DNA of 64,000 nucleotides from Streptomyces bacillaris (GCF_003268675.1 NZ_CP029378.1:7130001-7194000); one strand, 5' to 3'. Positions 53,601 through 62,956 are shown, counted from the first letter of the stretch. The notes: generated by a model not told the origin, from the sequence alone. Translations and numbers: made by a program.

Positions 53601-56600
53601 GTTGCCGATGGTGCGGGTGCCCACGGCCACCGGCTGGTTCTCCGCGATCCGGTAGGTGTAGGCCAGGCTGGGCAGTTGCGAGGTGCTTCGGTCGGGCAGC
53701 CACACCCCTGTCATCCGGCCCAGCGCGTCGTGGGTGTACGTGGTGGTTCTGCCGTTGGTGTCGGTCAGCCGCTCGGGCAGGCCGCGCACCCCGTCCACCT
53801 GGGTGACCCGCTGCTGGGCGGTGGAGCCGTCGCCGGAGCGGGCGGGCGGAGTGGTCTCGGTGACGGTGGTCGCGATGCCGGTGGCGGGGGAGTAGGAGGT
53901 GGTGACGGTCAGTCCGTCGCCGCGAGGTTTCCGGACCGGGGTCCCGCCGCCGGTGACGGTGATGTCGGCGGTGATGTCGGTCTCGGCGGTGGTCCGGCCG
54001 TAGCGGTCGTAGGCCGTGCCGGACTCCACGTAGCGGGCGGTCGTGCCGTCGTGCTCGTGCAGGACCGCCGTGGCGGTCAGGTCCCCGGTGGTCGGGGCCT
54101 CGCCGTGGCCGAGGCCGTCGTAGGCGTACCGGACGTCGCTGGTGACGTCCTCGGCCCGGTCGGGCGTGGCGGAGCAGCGGCCGCCCACCGCCTCCTCGCG
54201 GGCGACGGCCCCGAGGATGTTGCGTGCCGTGTTGGTCGCGTACGTGGTGCGGACGCACTGCTCGTCGCCGGTGACGGAGATGTCGCCGGTGCTGTCGGTC
54301 TCGACGACCCGGCCGGCGACCGTGTCGTAGCGGAAGGACTGTTCGGTGGTCCGCCACCGCAGCCCGGCGCCGTTGTCCAGTGAAGTCCACGAGGTACGGT
54401 TCGCGTCGTCGGTGAACGATGCCCGCAGCGTGCCCCAGTCGCGCTTGTGCTCGGCGGTCTGGTGGCGCCAGGGCCGGCTGACGGTCTTGGCCAGGATGTC
54501 GCCGCCGGCGCCCGAGAAGCTGACGGTCTTGTAGGGGTAGCCGGCCAGTGCGGGATGGTCGGTGAGCGCCTCGCCCTCGCCGGGGCCCAGCGGTACGGTG
54601 ACCGACCTGGTGCCGCCCGAGGAGTTGCTGCGGTCACCGTCCATACCGCGCAGGAAGTAGGTGTCCTCCTGCGCGGCGGTGCCCGTCTGGCCGCCGGTGG
54701 TGACCCGGACCTGGCCGTAGCCGCGCCACTGGGACCAGGTCTTCTCCTTCTCGGGCACCATGCCGTTGTCGTCGTCCCAGTGCCAGGCCGCGCCGCCCAG
54801 GTACTGGTAGCGGGTGACCTGGTCGGGTGCGCCGCCGGTGCGGTCGGTGCCGGTGACCGAGGTGGTCACGTACTTGTTGAACCAGTGCAGTTCGGGATCG
54901 TGGTGCGGGCCGCCCGCCAGGTACTGGGGAAAACAGCGGGTGGTGTTGGAGGCCGGGGTGGGCGGTGCGCCGGCGGTGCAGGCCGGCGGGGAGTACCCGA
55001 CGTCGAGCTGTCCGCCCACCTCGTCGGCGACGGTGGACAGCCGGGACTTGATGAACGGCGCGTACCCGTCACCGCTGCGGTCGAGCCGGTTGGCCAGCTG
55101 GGTGTAGGCGAAGGTCACCGGCGGCAGGGTGATGGGCTGCGCGGCGCTGTGCCCGGTGTGCGTCACCGAGTCGAGAAGCAGCTGGTGGTCGACGTCGGCG
55201 GTGCCCCAGTGGTGGTCGAGCTTCCAGGAGTCGACGGCCCGGTACGTGGTGCCCGAGCGGACCTCGGTGGTGACGCCGGTGAGTCGGTGGGTGGTGAAGA
55301 AGGTCGGGCTGAACCGTCCGGCGTCGCAGTCCTCGCCGGAGGCGCAGTCGAGATCCCAGGGGGTGTCGTACCAGTACTGCGGGTTCTTGTCGATGTCCGA
55401 GCAGTCGGCGCCGTCACCGGGCAGGCAGCGGTCGCTGTTGGTGAACCGCACCCGTGCGAGCGGGGCGCCGTCCAGCACGGTGTCCCTGGTGAGGCCGTAC
55501 TCGGCGCGGGTGAGAGTGCCGCCGCGGGTGTAGCGCGTGTTGTTCTTCTCGTCCAGGAACCGGCCGTAGGAGTTCTGCTCGCGGTCGTAGTAGTAGGTCA
55601 GGACGTTGCCGCGGGTGTCGACGACGTAGTCCAGGTTCCAGCGCCAGGCCTGCTGGCACCAGGAGTCCCGGAGCGGGGTGGCGCGGCACGGGTCGGAGCC
55701 GTCGGTGCCGTAGACCGGCACGGTCCAGGCGGAGTCGGTGACCGGGTCGCCGCTGCTCCAACCGGGCAGCCGGTGGTAGCCGAAGTGGTACTGGACGCCG
55801 TCGGGGTCGGTGAGCCGCCAGTACTCGTTGTCGTTGTCGCCGTTGGCCCGCGCGCTGTCCTTCAGACGTTCGATGACGGTGCCGTTGTCCTTCTGGAGTT
55901 TCCAGCGGTCCTGGCCGGCCGGGACGAGTTCTCCGGCCTCGCCGTTGAAGGAGATGTAGGCGTTGTCGTGGTCCCAGCACAGGTCGGAGATCTTCACGCC
56001 GTCGCCGTTCTGGACGTCGTCGTAACCGCACTGCTTGTACTTGCGCTCGATGTAGCCCGGCCACATGTCGAAGCCGTCACCGATCCAGGAGCCCTGGTTG
56101 TTGGTGCCCCCGGTCCGGCCGTCGATGCTGCCGGAGGAGTAGGCCAGGCCCAGATCGGGGGCCAGACCGCCGGGCACCTCGGGGGCGGGGAAGTCGTAGG
56201 ACCAGGTGAAGGCACCGGAGTTGAGGTCGGTGCTCCAGGTGGCGGAGGCCGCCAGGCCGGTGGCCTTGTAGGAGCCCTTCTCCCCTTCCTCCTCGGCTGC
56301 GGCGGCCAGCACCAGCGGCTCGCCGTCCGGCAGCTCCAGGGCGGTGGCGGTGAGTGCCTGCCGCCGGGTGTCGTTGTCGGCCGGTACGGGTTCGCCCTGC
56401 CGGCACTCGGCGCGTTCCGGGGTGGTGAGGGCACAGGCGGGCAGCGCCACCAGGCCCAGCCGGGCGCCGTACCCGCCGCCGTAGTCGCGGGCGATCGCGG
56501 AGTAGTCGAGGGTCAGCGTGGCGGTGGCCGCGTCGGTGGCGGAGGCCGTCAGCGGGACCCGCGCCTTCCGGTTCTCGGCGGTCACGGTCAGCAGCGGACC

Positions 56601-56981
56601 GGGCAGGCCCAGCGCGGCGGCGTCCTCGGGCTCGTGGACGGTGACCTCGGCGGTCAGCGGCGTATCGGCCGCGGCCAGCGTGACCGGCAGCCCGACCGTT
56701 CCGGCCTGTCGGCGCAGCGGCCCCGGCCCCGCACCGACGGTGATGTCGGCGGTGCCGGTGGCGTACGCGGTGGGTGCCGGCGGGGGGACGGGGTCGGCGG
56801 TGCCGGCCGGCCGGGGCAGGGCGGGCGGGCCGTCGGTGCCGGGCACGCTGGACTCCGCGTCGGGCAGGTCGGGGGGTCCGGCGGACTGCGCCGGGCCGGC
56901 ACCGGTGAGCAGCAGGGCGCCGGTCATCACCGACGCCAGTGCGGCGCTCAGCCAGCGCGTGGGCAGGGGTATGCGCGTCAT
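50676..56981 (-). CDS. Secreted RHS/YD-repeat protein with an unrecognised C-terminal domain
   Basis: ATG 56981 gives 2101 residues. A signal peptide (RWLSAALASVMTGALLLTGAGPAQSA) is followed by a beta-rich N-terminal region. Many YD repeats follow (TYTHDALGRMTGVW, YRYDQVGRQISST, YGYDGMGRQTEL, YSYDQAGNVLSI) and the conserved core end YTYAYNNPLAYADASGLYG. The roughly 265-residue tail starts with a Lys-rich linker (KPSGKKKATGGSGGKK and SAKKSSKYRAAPPRKK), then a domain I cannot place (WDTEVGCNAMCQWIKL...HHHMELVRERL...INIVWRETIHFD). RHS shells usually encase a toxin tip. No immunity gene follows; an IS5 remnant does. A secreted LamG protein gene lies 110 bases upstream. Confidence 0.88.
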   Translation of the reverse strand: MTRIPLPTRWLSAALASVMTGALLLTGAGPAQSAGPPDLPDAESSVPGTDGPPALPRPAGTADPVPPPAPTAYATGTADITVGAGPGPLRRQAGTVGLPVTLAAADTPLTAEVTVHEPEDAAALGLPGPLLTVTAENRKARVPLTASATDAATATLTLDYSAIARDYGGGYGARLGLVALPACALTTPERAECRQGEPVPADNDTRRQALTATALELPDGEPLVLAAAAEEEGEKGSYKATGLAASATWSTDLNSGAFTWSYDFPAPEVPGGLAPDLGLAYSSGSIDGRTGGTNNQGSWIGDGFDMWPGYIERKYKQCGYDDVQNGDGVKISDLCWDHDNAYISFNGEAGELVPAGQDRWKLQKDNGTVIERLKDSARANGDNDNEYWRLTDPDGVQYHFGYHRLPGWSSGDPVTDSAWTVPVYGTDGSDPCRATPLRDSWCQQAWRWNLDYVVDTRGNVLTYYYDREQNSYGRFLDEKNNTRYTRGGTLTRAEYGLTRDTVLDGAPLARVRFTNSDRCLPGDGADCSDIDKNPQYWYDTPWDLDCASGEDCDAGRFSPTFFTTHRLTGVTTEVRSGTTYRAVDSWKLDHHWGTADVDHQLLLDSVTHTGHSAAQPITLPPVTFAYTQLANRLDRSGDGYAPFIKSRLSTVADEVGGQLDVGYSPPACTAGAPPTPASNTTRCFPQYLAGGPHHDPELHWFNKYVTTSVTGTDRTGGAPDQVTRYQYLGGAAWHWDDDNGMVPEKEKTWSQWRGYGQVRVTTGGQTGTAAQEDTYFLRGMDGDRSNSSGGTRSVTVPLGPGEGEALTDHPALAGYPYKTVSFSGAGGDILAKTVSRPWRHQTAEHKRDWGTLRASFTDDANRTSWTSLDNGAGLRWRTTEQSFRYDTVAGRVVETDSTGDISVTGDEQCVRTTYATNTARNILGAVAREEAVGGRCSATPDRAEDVTSDVRYAYDGLGHGEAPTTGDLTATAVLHEHDGTTARYVESGTAYDRYGRTTAETDITADITVTGGGTPVRKPRGDGLTVTTSYSPATGIATTVTETTPPARSGDGSTAQQRVTQVDGVRGLPERLTDTNGRTTTYTHDALGRMTGVWLPDRSTSQLPSLAYTYRIAENQPVAVGTRTIGNRGLQNTSYVLYDGFLRERQTQGPGPAGGRLLTDIFYDERGLTAKTFASYYTTGAPAQNLFLPADESVVESQTRHRYDGLGRETESTVMAGDGDGGTVLAATRTIHGGDRATVVPPQGATTVTTLVNALGEPVEVRRHHGRDAGSAYDSTRYTYNQHGRLAEVTDPAGSTWTYRYDQVGRQISSTGPNTGTKTTAFDERGRTVSITDDRGDTLAYGYDGMGRQTELREDSADGTLLARWEYDTVSGARGQLGRSIRYEGGEAYVSEVLNYDKLYRPLRTRVVIPESEGALAGSYVSTTQYDPSGEIRSIGLPAAGALPGQSVTFAYEDGTLRPVASNGPLGITSEVTYSLTGKALRYALGRADGKRSYATNTYEWGTQRLRTTRLDREDQPGVDRHETYSYDQAGNVLSIADVARGGTDTQCFAYDHLRRLTDAWAQGTTACADSGSAATVGGPAPYHHSYAYDASGNRLKETRHEQGTTRTYRYAEDRPGTLLGVEGTGTDPVSLTYAYDAAGNTVTREGGAVDQELAWSAEGRVTEVKGSDGSTASYVYDADGNRLIGRTASGTTLYLGETEVTVPAGGDRAVATRHIDLGGGHLAVISDDRQVSFSIADQHGTGQLAVNADSQGLVQRRTLPFGGLRGQQSGGRWPGSRTFANGTDDKDTGLVSMGAREYDADTGRFLSSDPVVDHKNPQQMNGYTYAYNNPLAYADASGLYGKKIGKPSGKKKATGGSGGKKQVGKPSAKKSSKYRAAPPRKKATYQVRTASFRGLKSGVRKPAPWDTEVGCNAMCQWIKLTGAGPLAVVVMEWKGGPNGYDVIDEFLRFNNPDEWNFTEGDAFTEEVRQHHHMELVRERLREQLGGAEPGTLFEGEEWKYKNSDKTLAEQGAQAAEDIANYLAGTGNSSYAALGSYNVRVHVESIDHNAGTAEVVIKVSDRMNWDSLLRTLTPWNAYGDGARNRGGVPINIVWRETIHFD

Positions 56982-57091
56982 CGGGCAGGGAATCCTTCGG
57001 GGTCGGCGCGCGGGGCGCGGAACGGCGCGGCGAGAGGACGGTGTCGGTGACGGGTGGGGGCGGGGCACATGGCCCGCCCCCACCCGGTCGG

Positions 57092-60000
57092 TCACGGGGT
57101 GCCGGGAACCTCGGTGGGCAGACCGGATACACCGCCGGCGAGTTCACCGATCTGTTCGGACGTCAGCGGTCCGTCGAAGACCCACAGGTCGTCGATCGAG
57201 CCCGGCCAGTGCTCGCCCCACTCCCCGCCGGTCAGTCCGCGGCCGGCCTGGAAGGAGGCGGTCGCGGGGAAGACCGTCACCTGGTCGGCCCAGGACTGCT
57301 CCTCGGAGCACTCGGGCAGCGGGTCCTCCGTGCACACCGTCTCGGCCGTCCGGCCGTTGACGTACAGCGTCAGACGGCGGTCCAGGCCGTCATAGGAGAC
57401 CGCGATGTGCTGCCACTCGCGGACATCGGAGGCCAGACTGTGGCCCACCGTGACCACCCGGGCCTGCGGTGTGTCCTGCTCGGGCACCGTCACCTGCCAG
57501 CTGCCCCACGCCGGATCCTGCGCGTTCGGCACGAAGCGCACGGTGAGGGCACTGTGGTGCTCACCGGCCGCGCTCATCAGCGTGACCGGGCCGTCGGGGG
57601 CGGCGGCCGCCTGCGCCCAGGCGGCCACGGTGAAGCCACGGGAGGGATCGGCCGGGACGGTGGTGGTGTCGGCGTATCCGGTGATTCCGTCGAGTTCGAG
57701 GGCGCCCAGGTCGACGAAGCCGTCGCCGATCCGCGTACTGCCGCGCAGCGTCAGCGCGTTGCCGGTACCCGCCGCGTCCGGGGTGGTGCTCCCGTCCGCG
57801 CCGGTCTCCTCGAACATCCAGCGGGCGGCGACGGCCAAGGGCTGCTGGTTCAGCCGACCGGCCTCGTAGCCGGTGACCACCCGGTCCCAGATCCGGACAT
57901 CGGCGATCTCGCCGGGGAAGAACGACTTGACGACGTCGTCGTACCGCCCGGCACCGAACTGCACGGGTCCGGTCGCGTGCCAGGCGCCGCCGAGCGTCAC
58001 CCGGTCCGTCCGCCGGCCGTTCACGTACAGCGTGAGGGTGTCGCTCACCTGGTCATGCACGCCCAGCAGATGCGTCCACTCCCCGACCCGGGCGCTGTCC
58101 CCGGTGGGCTGCATCGCCCGCACCGGACGGCTGTCGGCGCTGTCGGCGCTGTACTGGTTGAACGCCCAGCGGTCGTAGGTGGCGGAGTAATACAGCTCGA
58201 AACCGGGCCGGGACTCCGACAGCTGGGTGGCGACCACCGCCGCCGAGTCCGGTCTGCGCTCCAGCCGGGCCCATGCGGAGACCGAGAAGCTGCGGTCGGT
58301 CCGGACGGCGCCCGCCGAGGTACGCGCCAGGCCGGAGGTGCCGTCGAAGCGCACCGCACGGTCCAGCGGGCCTTCGCGACCCGCCGTCACCCCGCCGGTA
58401 GGCGTGGCGGCCAGCTTGTGGGCGTCCCCGCCGACGGCCGTCGCGCCCGCCTTCTCGTCCAGCCCGAACAGCGCCAGCGCCGGCAGCGCGGGCTCCGTGT
58501 CCAGCCGTTCGCCCGCGTACAGCCGCTGGACGGAGGCGGTGCCGTCGTGCACGGCGCCGCCGAGGAGTTGCACCTCGTCGACGCTGCCCGGGAACCAGGA
58601 CCTGCGCTCGGCGCCGTACTTGCCGACGCCGATCTGCACCGGCCCGCGCGCATCCCAGGCGTCGGTGTATGCCAGCGACCCGGCGAGCACCCCGTCGACG
58701 TACAGTCGCAGGGTCGCCCCGTCGTAGGACCCCACGAGGTGGGTCCACCTACCGGCGCGCACCTCGGCGTCGGCCACGACCCGGGCCATCCGGTTGTCGT
58801 GCGGCGCGTCGGCCCGGTACTGGTTGAAGGCCCAGCTGTCCAGGGTGGCCGAGTAGTACAGCTCGAACCCGGGCTTGTCCGTACCGGTCTGGGTCACCAC
58901 GATGGCCGCGTGGTCGGGCTTGGTCTCCAGCCGGGCCCACGCCGAGACCGTGAACGGCCCGCTGGTGTCCACCACCGCACGGTCGGTCGCGGCGTATCCG
59001 CCGGTGCCGTCCAGTGCCAGCGCGGTGCCGCCGACGGTCGGCGCCCCGGGTGCGCCGGTGGTGGCGCCCCCGTGCAGGGTGGCGGTCCGGGTCGGCGCGG
59101 TGGCAGTGAACCGCTCCGCGCCCTCGGGCTCGTTCAACCGCCAGGACGTACGCTCACCGCTGCCGGTCCCGATCCGGAACTGGTAGGTGCGGATCTCCGA
59201 GAGATTGCCCGCGGCGTCCAGCGCCTGGGCGGTGACCATGTGGAGTCCGGGCCGGTCCGGCAGCACCCGGACGGTCGCCGGGGCCCCAGCCGTCGTGGCC
59301 ACCCGATTGGCCGGGTGCGGATCGCCGTTGACGCCGTACCGGTAGGCGGTGACGGAGGAGTCGTCGGTGCTGAGCGTGAAGGTGCCGTACTTGCCGGTGC
59401 CGTCCAGCCAGGGGTCCTGCGGGTCCTCCGGGTCGGAGGCCGGGTACTGGGAGGAGCCGATCACCGGGGCCTCGGGCACGGTGGTGTCGTACACGAAGTA
59501 GCAGCCGGTGGGAGAGCCGTCGGAGGACCAGGGGCCGTAGTCCCGGCCGTCGTAGGCGCGGATGATCCAGTGCAGCGTCTCACCCTTGGGGAGCCCGCCG
59601 GGCATGGTCACCGCGTGCTGCGAGCCGGACGCCTTGCCCGTGGTGAGGGCGGAGTTCCACAGGACCTCCGACCCGCGCTTGATCTGGATCTGCACCTGGA
59701 CGCTGTCGCCGTCGGGGTCGGTGACGTTACCGGCCCGCAGCTGGCCCAGGGTGCGGACGCCGACCGGGTCGGAGGGCCCCCGGCAGGTGCCCCCGTACTC
59801 CATCGTCAGCTGGGACATGGGGATCTGCCGGGGCGGACGGTTGTACTCCACCCGTAGATGGGCGTTCTTGTGGAACCGCTTCCAGTGGTACGGGCTGGTC
59901 TCGTTGCCTGCCCGCAGACCGAAGGTCATCGTGGAGGCCTTGCTGTCGGCGGCCTGCTGGACGGCGGCGCGGATCGGGAACTCGGCGTCGCCGGCGGGCT

Positions 60001-61348
60001 TGCAGCCCGACAGCCCGCTGCCGTAGTTGAAGGACTCGGTGCGCAGCCGCTCGATCCAGAACCCTGAGGCGTTCTGCGTGTTCCAGCTGGTGCTGCTGGA
60101 GATGGCCTTGGTCCTCCACAGCTCCACGGGATGGTTGGTGCACTGGGCGGAGTGCACGTTGCGGACCACGAACTCGGCGCTCAGAACACGGGTGCCGACG
60201 AAGCGGGAGGTGTCCATCCGGTACATCAGCCGCTTGACGTCGCCGGAGGCGCAGCCGGACCAGCCGGTGCAGTTGCCCAGCCCCTCGTCGGCCTTGCCGT
60301 TGAACTGCCAGTAGCGGGTGGTCGGAAACGCCTTGGAGGTCATCGTCCAGGCGGAGGCGCGCGGGGAGTGCCACTGCGGGTCGATGTACACCGGGTAGTC
60401 GGTGTCCTCCGCGGTGAGCAGTTCCGTTGCAGGGGTGAGCACCAGCGCGGAGCCGCCGTCGGTGACCTCGACACCGAGTTCGGCGATCCGGGACGAACCG
60501 CCGGGACCCTCGGCGCCGGACGGCTTCGGTGTTCCGGCGTCCCCGGAGCGGTTCCGGGCGGTGGCCACCTCGTCCTCCTCCTGCCTCGAGTCCCACATCA
60601 GGGGCGTCGGCGCCTCGAAGACGGTGCCCCCGGAGCCCGCGTCGGTGGCGGCCAGCCCGCCGTCGTCGGTGACGTCCACCGCCATGCCCTCGGTCGCCAG
60701 ACCGAACCGCAGCCGCTCCAGTTCCGGGTGGGCCGCGGCCTCCGGCGTGGAGACCACCAGCAGGGACATGAAGCCGTCGGGGACGGCGGTCAGCCGCAGC
60801 TCCACGCCCGGCAGGATCTCCGGGTAGTGGGCGGTGTCGCCGGCCAGCCGAGGCTCGGGAAGCGGGCGTGGCCACGACAGCGCCAGCTCGCGGCCGTTGC
60901 GGGTCAGCCGGACCAGCGCCGTGTCGCCGCCCGGTGAGAAGGCGAGGCCGACGGTGGAGGCGATCGGTCCCACCGTGCCGTCGGCGCGGACGGCCAGATC
61001 CAGATCGACGGCTCGCCACGTGCCGCCGGACCTGGTCCACACCGGCGTGACGTACTCACGGGCCTCCAGAGTCCCCTGGGGGGTGGCGAAGACCTCACGG
61101 GTCTCACCGCGCAGGGCGGGCACCTCCACCGGTTCGCCGGACGCGCGGGCCGCTGCCAGGGCCGCGCCCTCCGCGCTCTCCTCCGCCACCGACGGCTCGT
61201 AGCCGATGCCTGCCCCCGCCGGCCGGTCGGACGACGTACCGGCGGCCGAGGCGGGGAGCGGGCCCGCCAGCCCGGTCAGCCACAGCGCCGCGCAGATCCC
61301 CGCCGCGAGCACGCTGTGCCGTCTACGTCGTGAGCCCCCTGGCCCCAT
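57092..61348 (-). CDS. Secreted protein with three LamG-like domains
   Basis: ATG 61348 follows GGGAGA; it gives 1418 residues with a signal peptide (RRRRHSVLAAGICAALWLTGLAGPLPASAAG). The first 550 residues hold beta-rich regions (VYIDPQWHSPRASAWTMTSKAFPTTRYWQF...) like those of the DNRLRE type. Three concanavalin-like LamG domains follow, each with SVSAWARLE/TVAAWAQA, HLVGSYDGATLRLYVDG-type and PVQIGVGKYG-type motifs. These bind sugars or proteins outside the cell. This gene precedes the RHS gene in the same orientation, a common Streptomyces pairing, so they probably form one exported system. Confidence 0.85.
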   Translation of the reverse strand: MGPGGSRRRRHSVLAAGICAALWLTGLAGPLPASAAGTSSDRPAGAGIGYEPSVAEESAEGAALAAARASGEPVEVPALRGETREVFATPQGTLEAREYVTPVWTRSGGTWRAVDLDLAVRADGTVGPIASTVGLAFSPGGDTALVRLTRNGRELALSWPRPLPEPRLAGDTAHYPEILPGVELRLTAVPDGFMSLLVVSTPEAAAHPELERLRFGLATEGMAVDVTDDGGLAATDAGSGGTVFEAPTPLMWDSRQEEDEVATARNRSGDAGTPKPSGAEGPGGSSRIAELGVEVTDGGSALVLTPATELLTAEDTDYPVYIDPQWHSPRASAWTMTSKAFPTTRYWQFNGKADEGLGNCTGWSGCASGDVKRLMYRMDTSRFVGTRVLSAEFVVRNVHSAQCTNHPVELWRTKAISSSTSWNTQNASGFWIERLRTESFNYGSGLSGCKPAGDAEFPIRAAVQQAADSKASTMTFGLRAGNETSPYHWKRFHKNAHLRVEYNRPPRQIPMSQLTMEYGGTCRGPSDPVGVRTLGQLRAGNVTDPDGDSVQVQIQIKRGSEVLWNSALTTGKASGSQHAVTMPGGLPKGETLHWIIRAYDGRDYGPWSSDGSPTGCYFVYDTTVPEAPVIGSSQYPASDPEDPQDPWLDGTGKYGTFTLSTDDSSVTAYRYGVNGDPHPANRVATTAGAPATVRVLPDRPGLHMVTAQALDAAGNLSEIRTYQFRIGTGSGERTSWRLNEPEGAERFTATAPTRTATLHGGATTGAPGAPTVGGTALALDGTGGYAATDRAVVDTSGPFTVSAWARLETKPDHAAIVVTQTGTDKPGFELYYSATLDSWAFNQYRADAPHDNRMARVVADAEVRAGRWTHLVGSYDGATLRLYVDGVLAGSLAYTDAWDARGPVQIGVGKYGAERRSWFPGSVDEVQLLGGAVHDGTASVQRLYAGERLDTEPALPALALFGLDEKAGATAVGGDAHKLAATPTGGVTAGREGPLDRAVRFDGTSGLARTSAGAVRTDRSFSVSAWARLERRPDSAAVVATQLSESRPGFELYYSATYDRWAFNQYSADSADSRPVRAMQPTGDSARVGEWTHLLGVHDQVSDTLTLYVNGRRTDRVTLGGAWHATGPVQFGAGRYDDVVKSFFPGEIADVRIWDRVVTGYEAGRLNQQPLAVAARWMFEETGADGSTTPDAAGTGNALTLRGSTRIGDGFVDLGALELDGITGYADTTTVPADPSRGFTVAAWAQAAAAPDGPVTLMSAAGEHHSALTVRFVPNAQDPAWGSWQVTVPEQDTPQARVVTVGHSLASDVREWQHIAVSYDGLDRRLTLYVNGRTAETVCTEDPLPECSEEQSWADQVTVFPATASFQAGRGLTGGEWGEHWPGSIDDLWVFDGPLTSEQIGELAGGVSGLPTEVPGTP

Positions 61349-61642
61349 TCTGTCTCCCTGTGCAGTGTGACGGTCCGTCATGAGCCACGCGAACGGGGCC
61401 GTACCGGAGTCCGGGCACCCGTGCTCCTTCTCCCGGACGAAAAGTGACCGGGAGGAGGAGAAAGCATGGAGAAATCTTGGTTCTCGGGGACGGTAGCGGC
61501 AGTTGGGGGACAGGAGTGACGGCCGTTCGACCCTCAGCGCAGACCCCGGCGTCCGAGAAACGGTTCAGCCCCTACCCGCAGGGCAGCCCATGGCCACCGG
61601 TGCGGCGATACCGGCCGTGGCCGAGGGGGCGATGCGCCCCGT

Positions 61643-62302
61643 TCACAATTCGTCGAGCGAGACCAGCCCGTCCTGAACCGCCCGCGCCACCAGATGGGCC
61701 TTTGTGGAGGCAGGCCGACCCGCGTTGGCGTACTTGATCCGCACCCGGTCGAGATAGGTGTTCACCGTCCGGACCGAGATGTTCAGACGCTGGGCCACCA
61801 GCGCCTTGGACTCGCACTGGAACCAGGCGCGCAGCACGTCGATCTCCCGCCGGGCCAGCGTCGGCCGCACCGGGCGCCGGCCGCTGCCGGGCGCACCGGC
61901 CTGCGCGGGCGGCGTGAATGGCAGCTGACGGGCGGCGGCATGAGTGGCTGCCACCAGGTGGTGCGCGCCCTCGGCCTTGGTGAGATAGCCGACGGCGCCC
62001 AGGTCCAGGGCGGTCAGGGCGGTGTCCTCACTGTCCAGCACGGTGTAGACGATGACGTTCCGGCCCTGTGTCACCAACTCCCGTAGCGTGCCGAAGTCCG
62101 CTCCGACCTCGCTCGGTTGGAGGTCGAGCACCACCACGTCCGCGTCCCGTCCCGGCCCGTGGAGGGCGGCGGAGATGTCCGTGCCGACGGCGAGCAGCCG
62201 CACCGGCGGGTCGGCGACGGCGTACCAGGCGGCGATGCCGGCCGCCACCACCGGGTGGTCGTCGATGACGGCGACCGTCACGACGGGGGACTGCGGGCTC
62301 AT
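61643..62302 (-). CDS. NarL-type response regulator
   Basis: The 219-residue protein has a receiver domain (VAVIDDHPVVAAGIAAWYA, Asp in VVVLDLQPSEVG, Thr in VIVYTVLDSED, Lys in GYLTKAEG) and a LuxR helix-turn-helix (TLARREIDVLRAWFQCESKALVAQRLNISVRTVNTYLDRVRIKYANAG). ATG 62302 is used; the GGAG is 11 bases upstream. No histidine kinase gene is adjacent, so it is an orphan here. Its HTH departs from the usual LTxRExEVL pattern. It lies beside, and in the same direction as, the LamG-RHS genes and might control them. Confidence 0.87.
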   Translation of the reverse strand: MSPQSPVVTVAVIDDHPVVAAGIAAWYAVADPPVRLLAVGTDISAALHGPGRDADVVVLDLQPSEVGADFGTLRELVTQGRNVIVYTVLDSEDTALTALDLGAVGYLTKAEGAHHLVAATHAAARQLPFTPPAQAGAPGSGRRPVRPTLARREIDVLRAWFQCESKALVAQRLNISVRTVNTYLDRVRIKYANAGRPASTKAHLVARAVQDGLVSLDEL

Positions 62303-62390
62303 GGGTAAGGGGGCTCCTCTCCGGGAGTGAACAGGACTTCTCTCCGGGGCCGGACTGCCTTGAATGTACGTGCCACCCTTGGTGCGGGCC

Positions 62391-62440
62391 GTCCCATGCC
62401 GTCCCATGCCGTCCCTGCCCGTCCCACGCCGTCCCGGGCC
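62391..62440. repeat. Five 10-bp tandem repeats in a divergent promoter region
   Basis: Five units follow without gaps: GTCCCATGCC twice, then GTCCCTGCCC, GTCCCACGCC and GTCCCGGGCC. The 10-base period is one DNA helical turn. The array lies between the divergent response regulator and FKBP genes. Confidence 0.7.
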
Positions 62441-62551
62441 GTCACGAGGATCCGCGGAACTCCCGCGTTAGCGTGATCGCCTGCCGCATGGAAGGTCCAT
62501 GTGCCCGGTCGGCCCGTGCGAGGGAGGCCGGTGGCGAGCGATGGGGCCGTG

Positions 62552-62956
62552 ATGAGCGAACTGACGAAGCCCGTGATCGAGGTTCCGGAGGGGGACGCCC
62601 CCGACGAACTGACGGTCCGGGACCTGGTGGTCGGGGACGGGCCCGAGGCGCGGCCGGGACGGGTCGTCCAGTTGCACTACGTGGGGGTGACGTTCGCGTC
62701 CGGGAGGGAGTTCGACTCCTCCTGGGAGCGGGACCAGCCGTTCAAGTTCGCCGTGGGCGGAGGCAGGGCCATCAAGGGCTGGGACCGGGGCGTGAGGGGC
62801 ATGAGGGTCGGCGGGCGACGCGAGATCATCGTTCCGCCGCGTCTCGGCTACGGCAAGCAGTCACCCTCTCCGCTGATCCCGGCGGGCTCGACGCTGATCT
62901 TCGTCGTGGACCTGCTCACGGTGGTGGGGGGACCGCCGGAGAAAGGCCGGGCCTGA
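62552..62956 (+). CDS. FKBP-type peptidyl-prolyl cis-trans isomerase
   Basis: The 134-residue protein matches single-domain FKBPs: VVQLHYVGVTFASGREFDSSWERDQPFKFAVGGGRAIKGWDRGVRGMRVGGRREIIVPPRLGYGKQ...IPAGSTLIFVVDLLTV. Active-site residues Tyr (HYVGV), Phe, Asp (FDSS), Trp (KGWD) and Tyr (GYG) are present. There is no signal peptide, so it is cytosolic. MSELTKP is the usual start of this group; a GTG at 62531 with a nearer GGGAGG is an alternative. A hairpin overlaps its stop. Confidence 0.9.
   Translation: MSELTKPVIEVPEGDAPDELTVRDLVVGDGPEARPGRVVQLHYVGVTFASGREFDSSWERDQPFKFAVGGGRAIKGWDRGVRGMRVGGRREIIVPPRLGYGKQSPSPLIPAGSTLIFVVDLLTVVGGPPEKGRA

Noticed and set aside
50583..54383. Very long plus-strand open frame (about 1266 codons) opposite the RHS gene
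   Set aside because: It is antisense to a clear secreted protein and has the Val/Gly/Ala/Arg-rich composition of a high-GC shadow frame. It shows no domain or ribosome site.
54447..59857. Two long plus-strand open frames opposite the RHS N-terminal part and the LamG gene
   Set aside because: They are shadow frames; the opposite strand carries signal peptides, YD repeats and LamG motifs.
62391..62440. 10-bp repeats considered as CRISPR or an origin iteron set
   Set aside because: The units are too short and have no spacers; no replication gene or AT-rich region is nearby.
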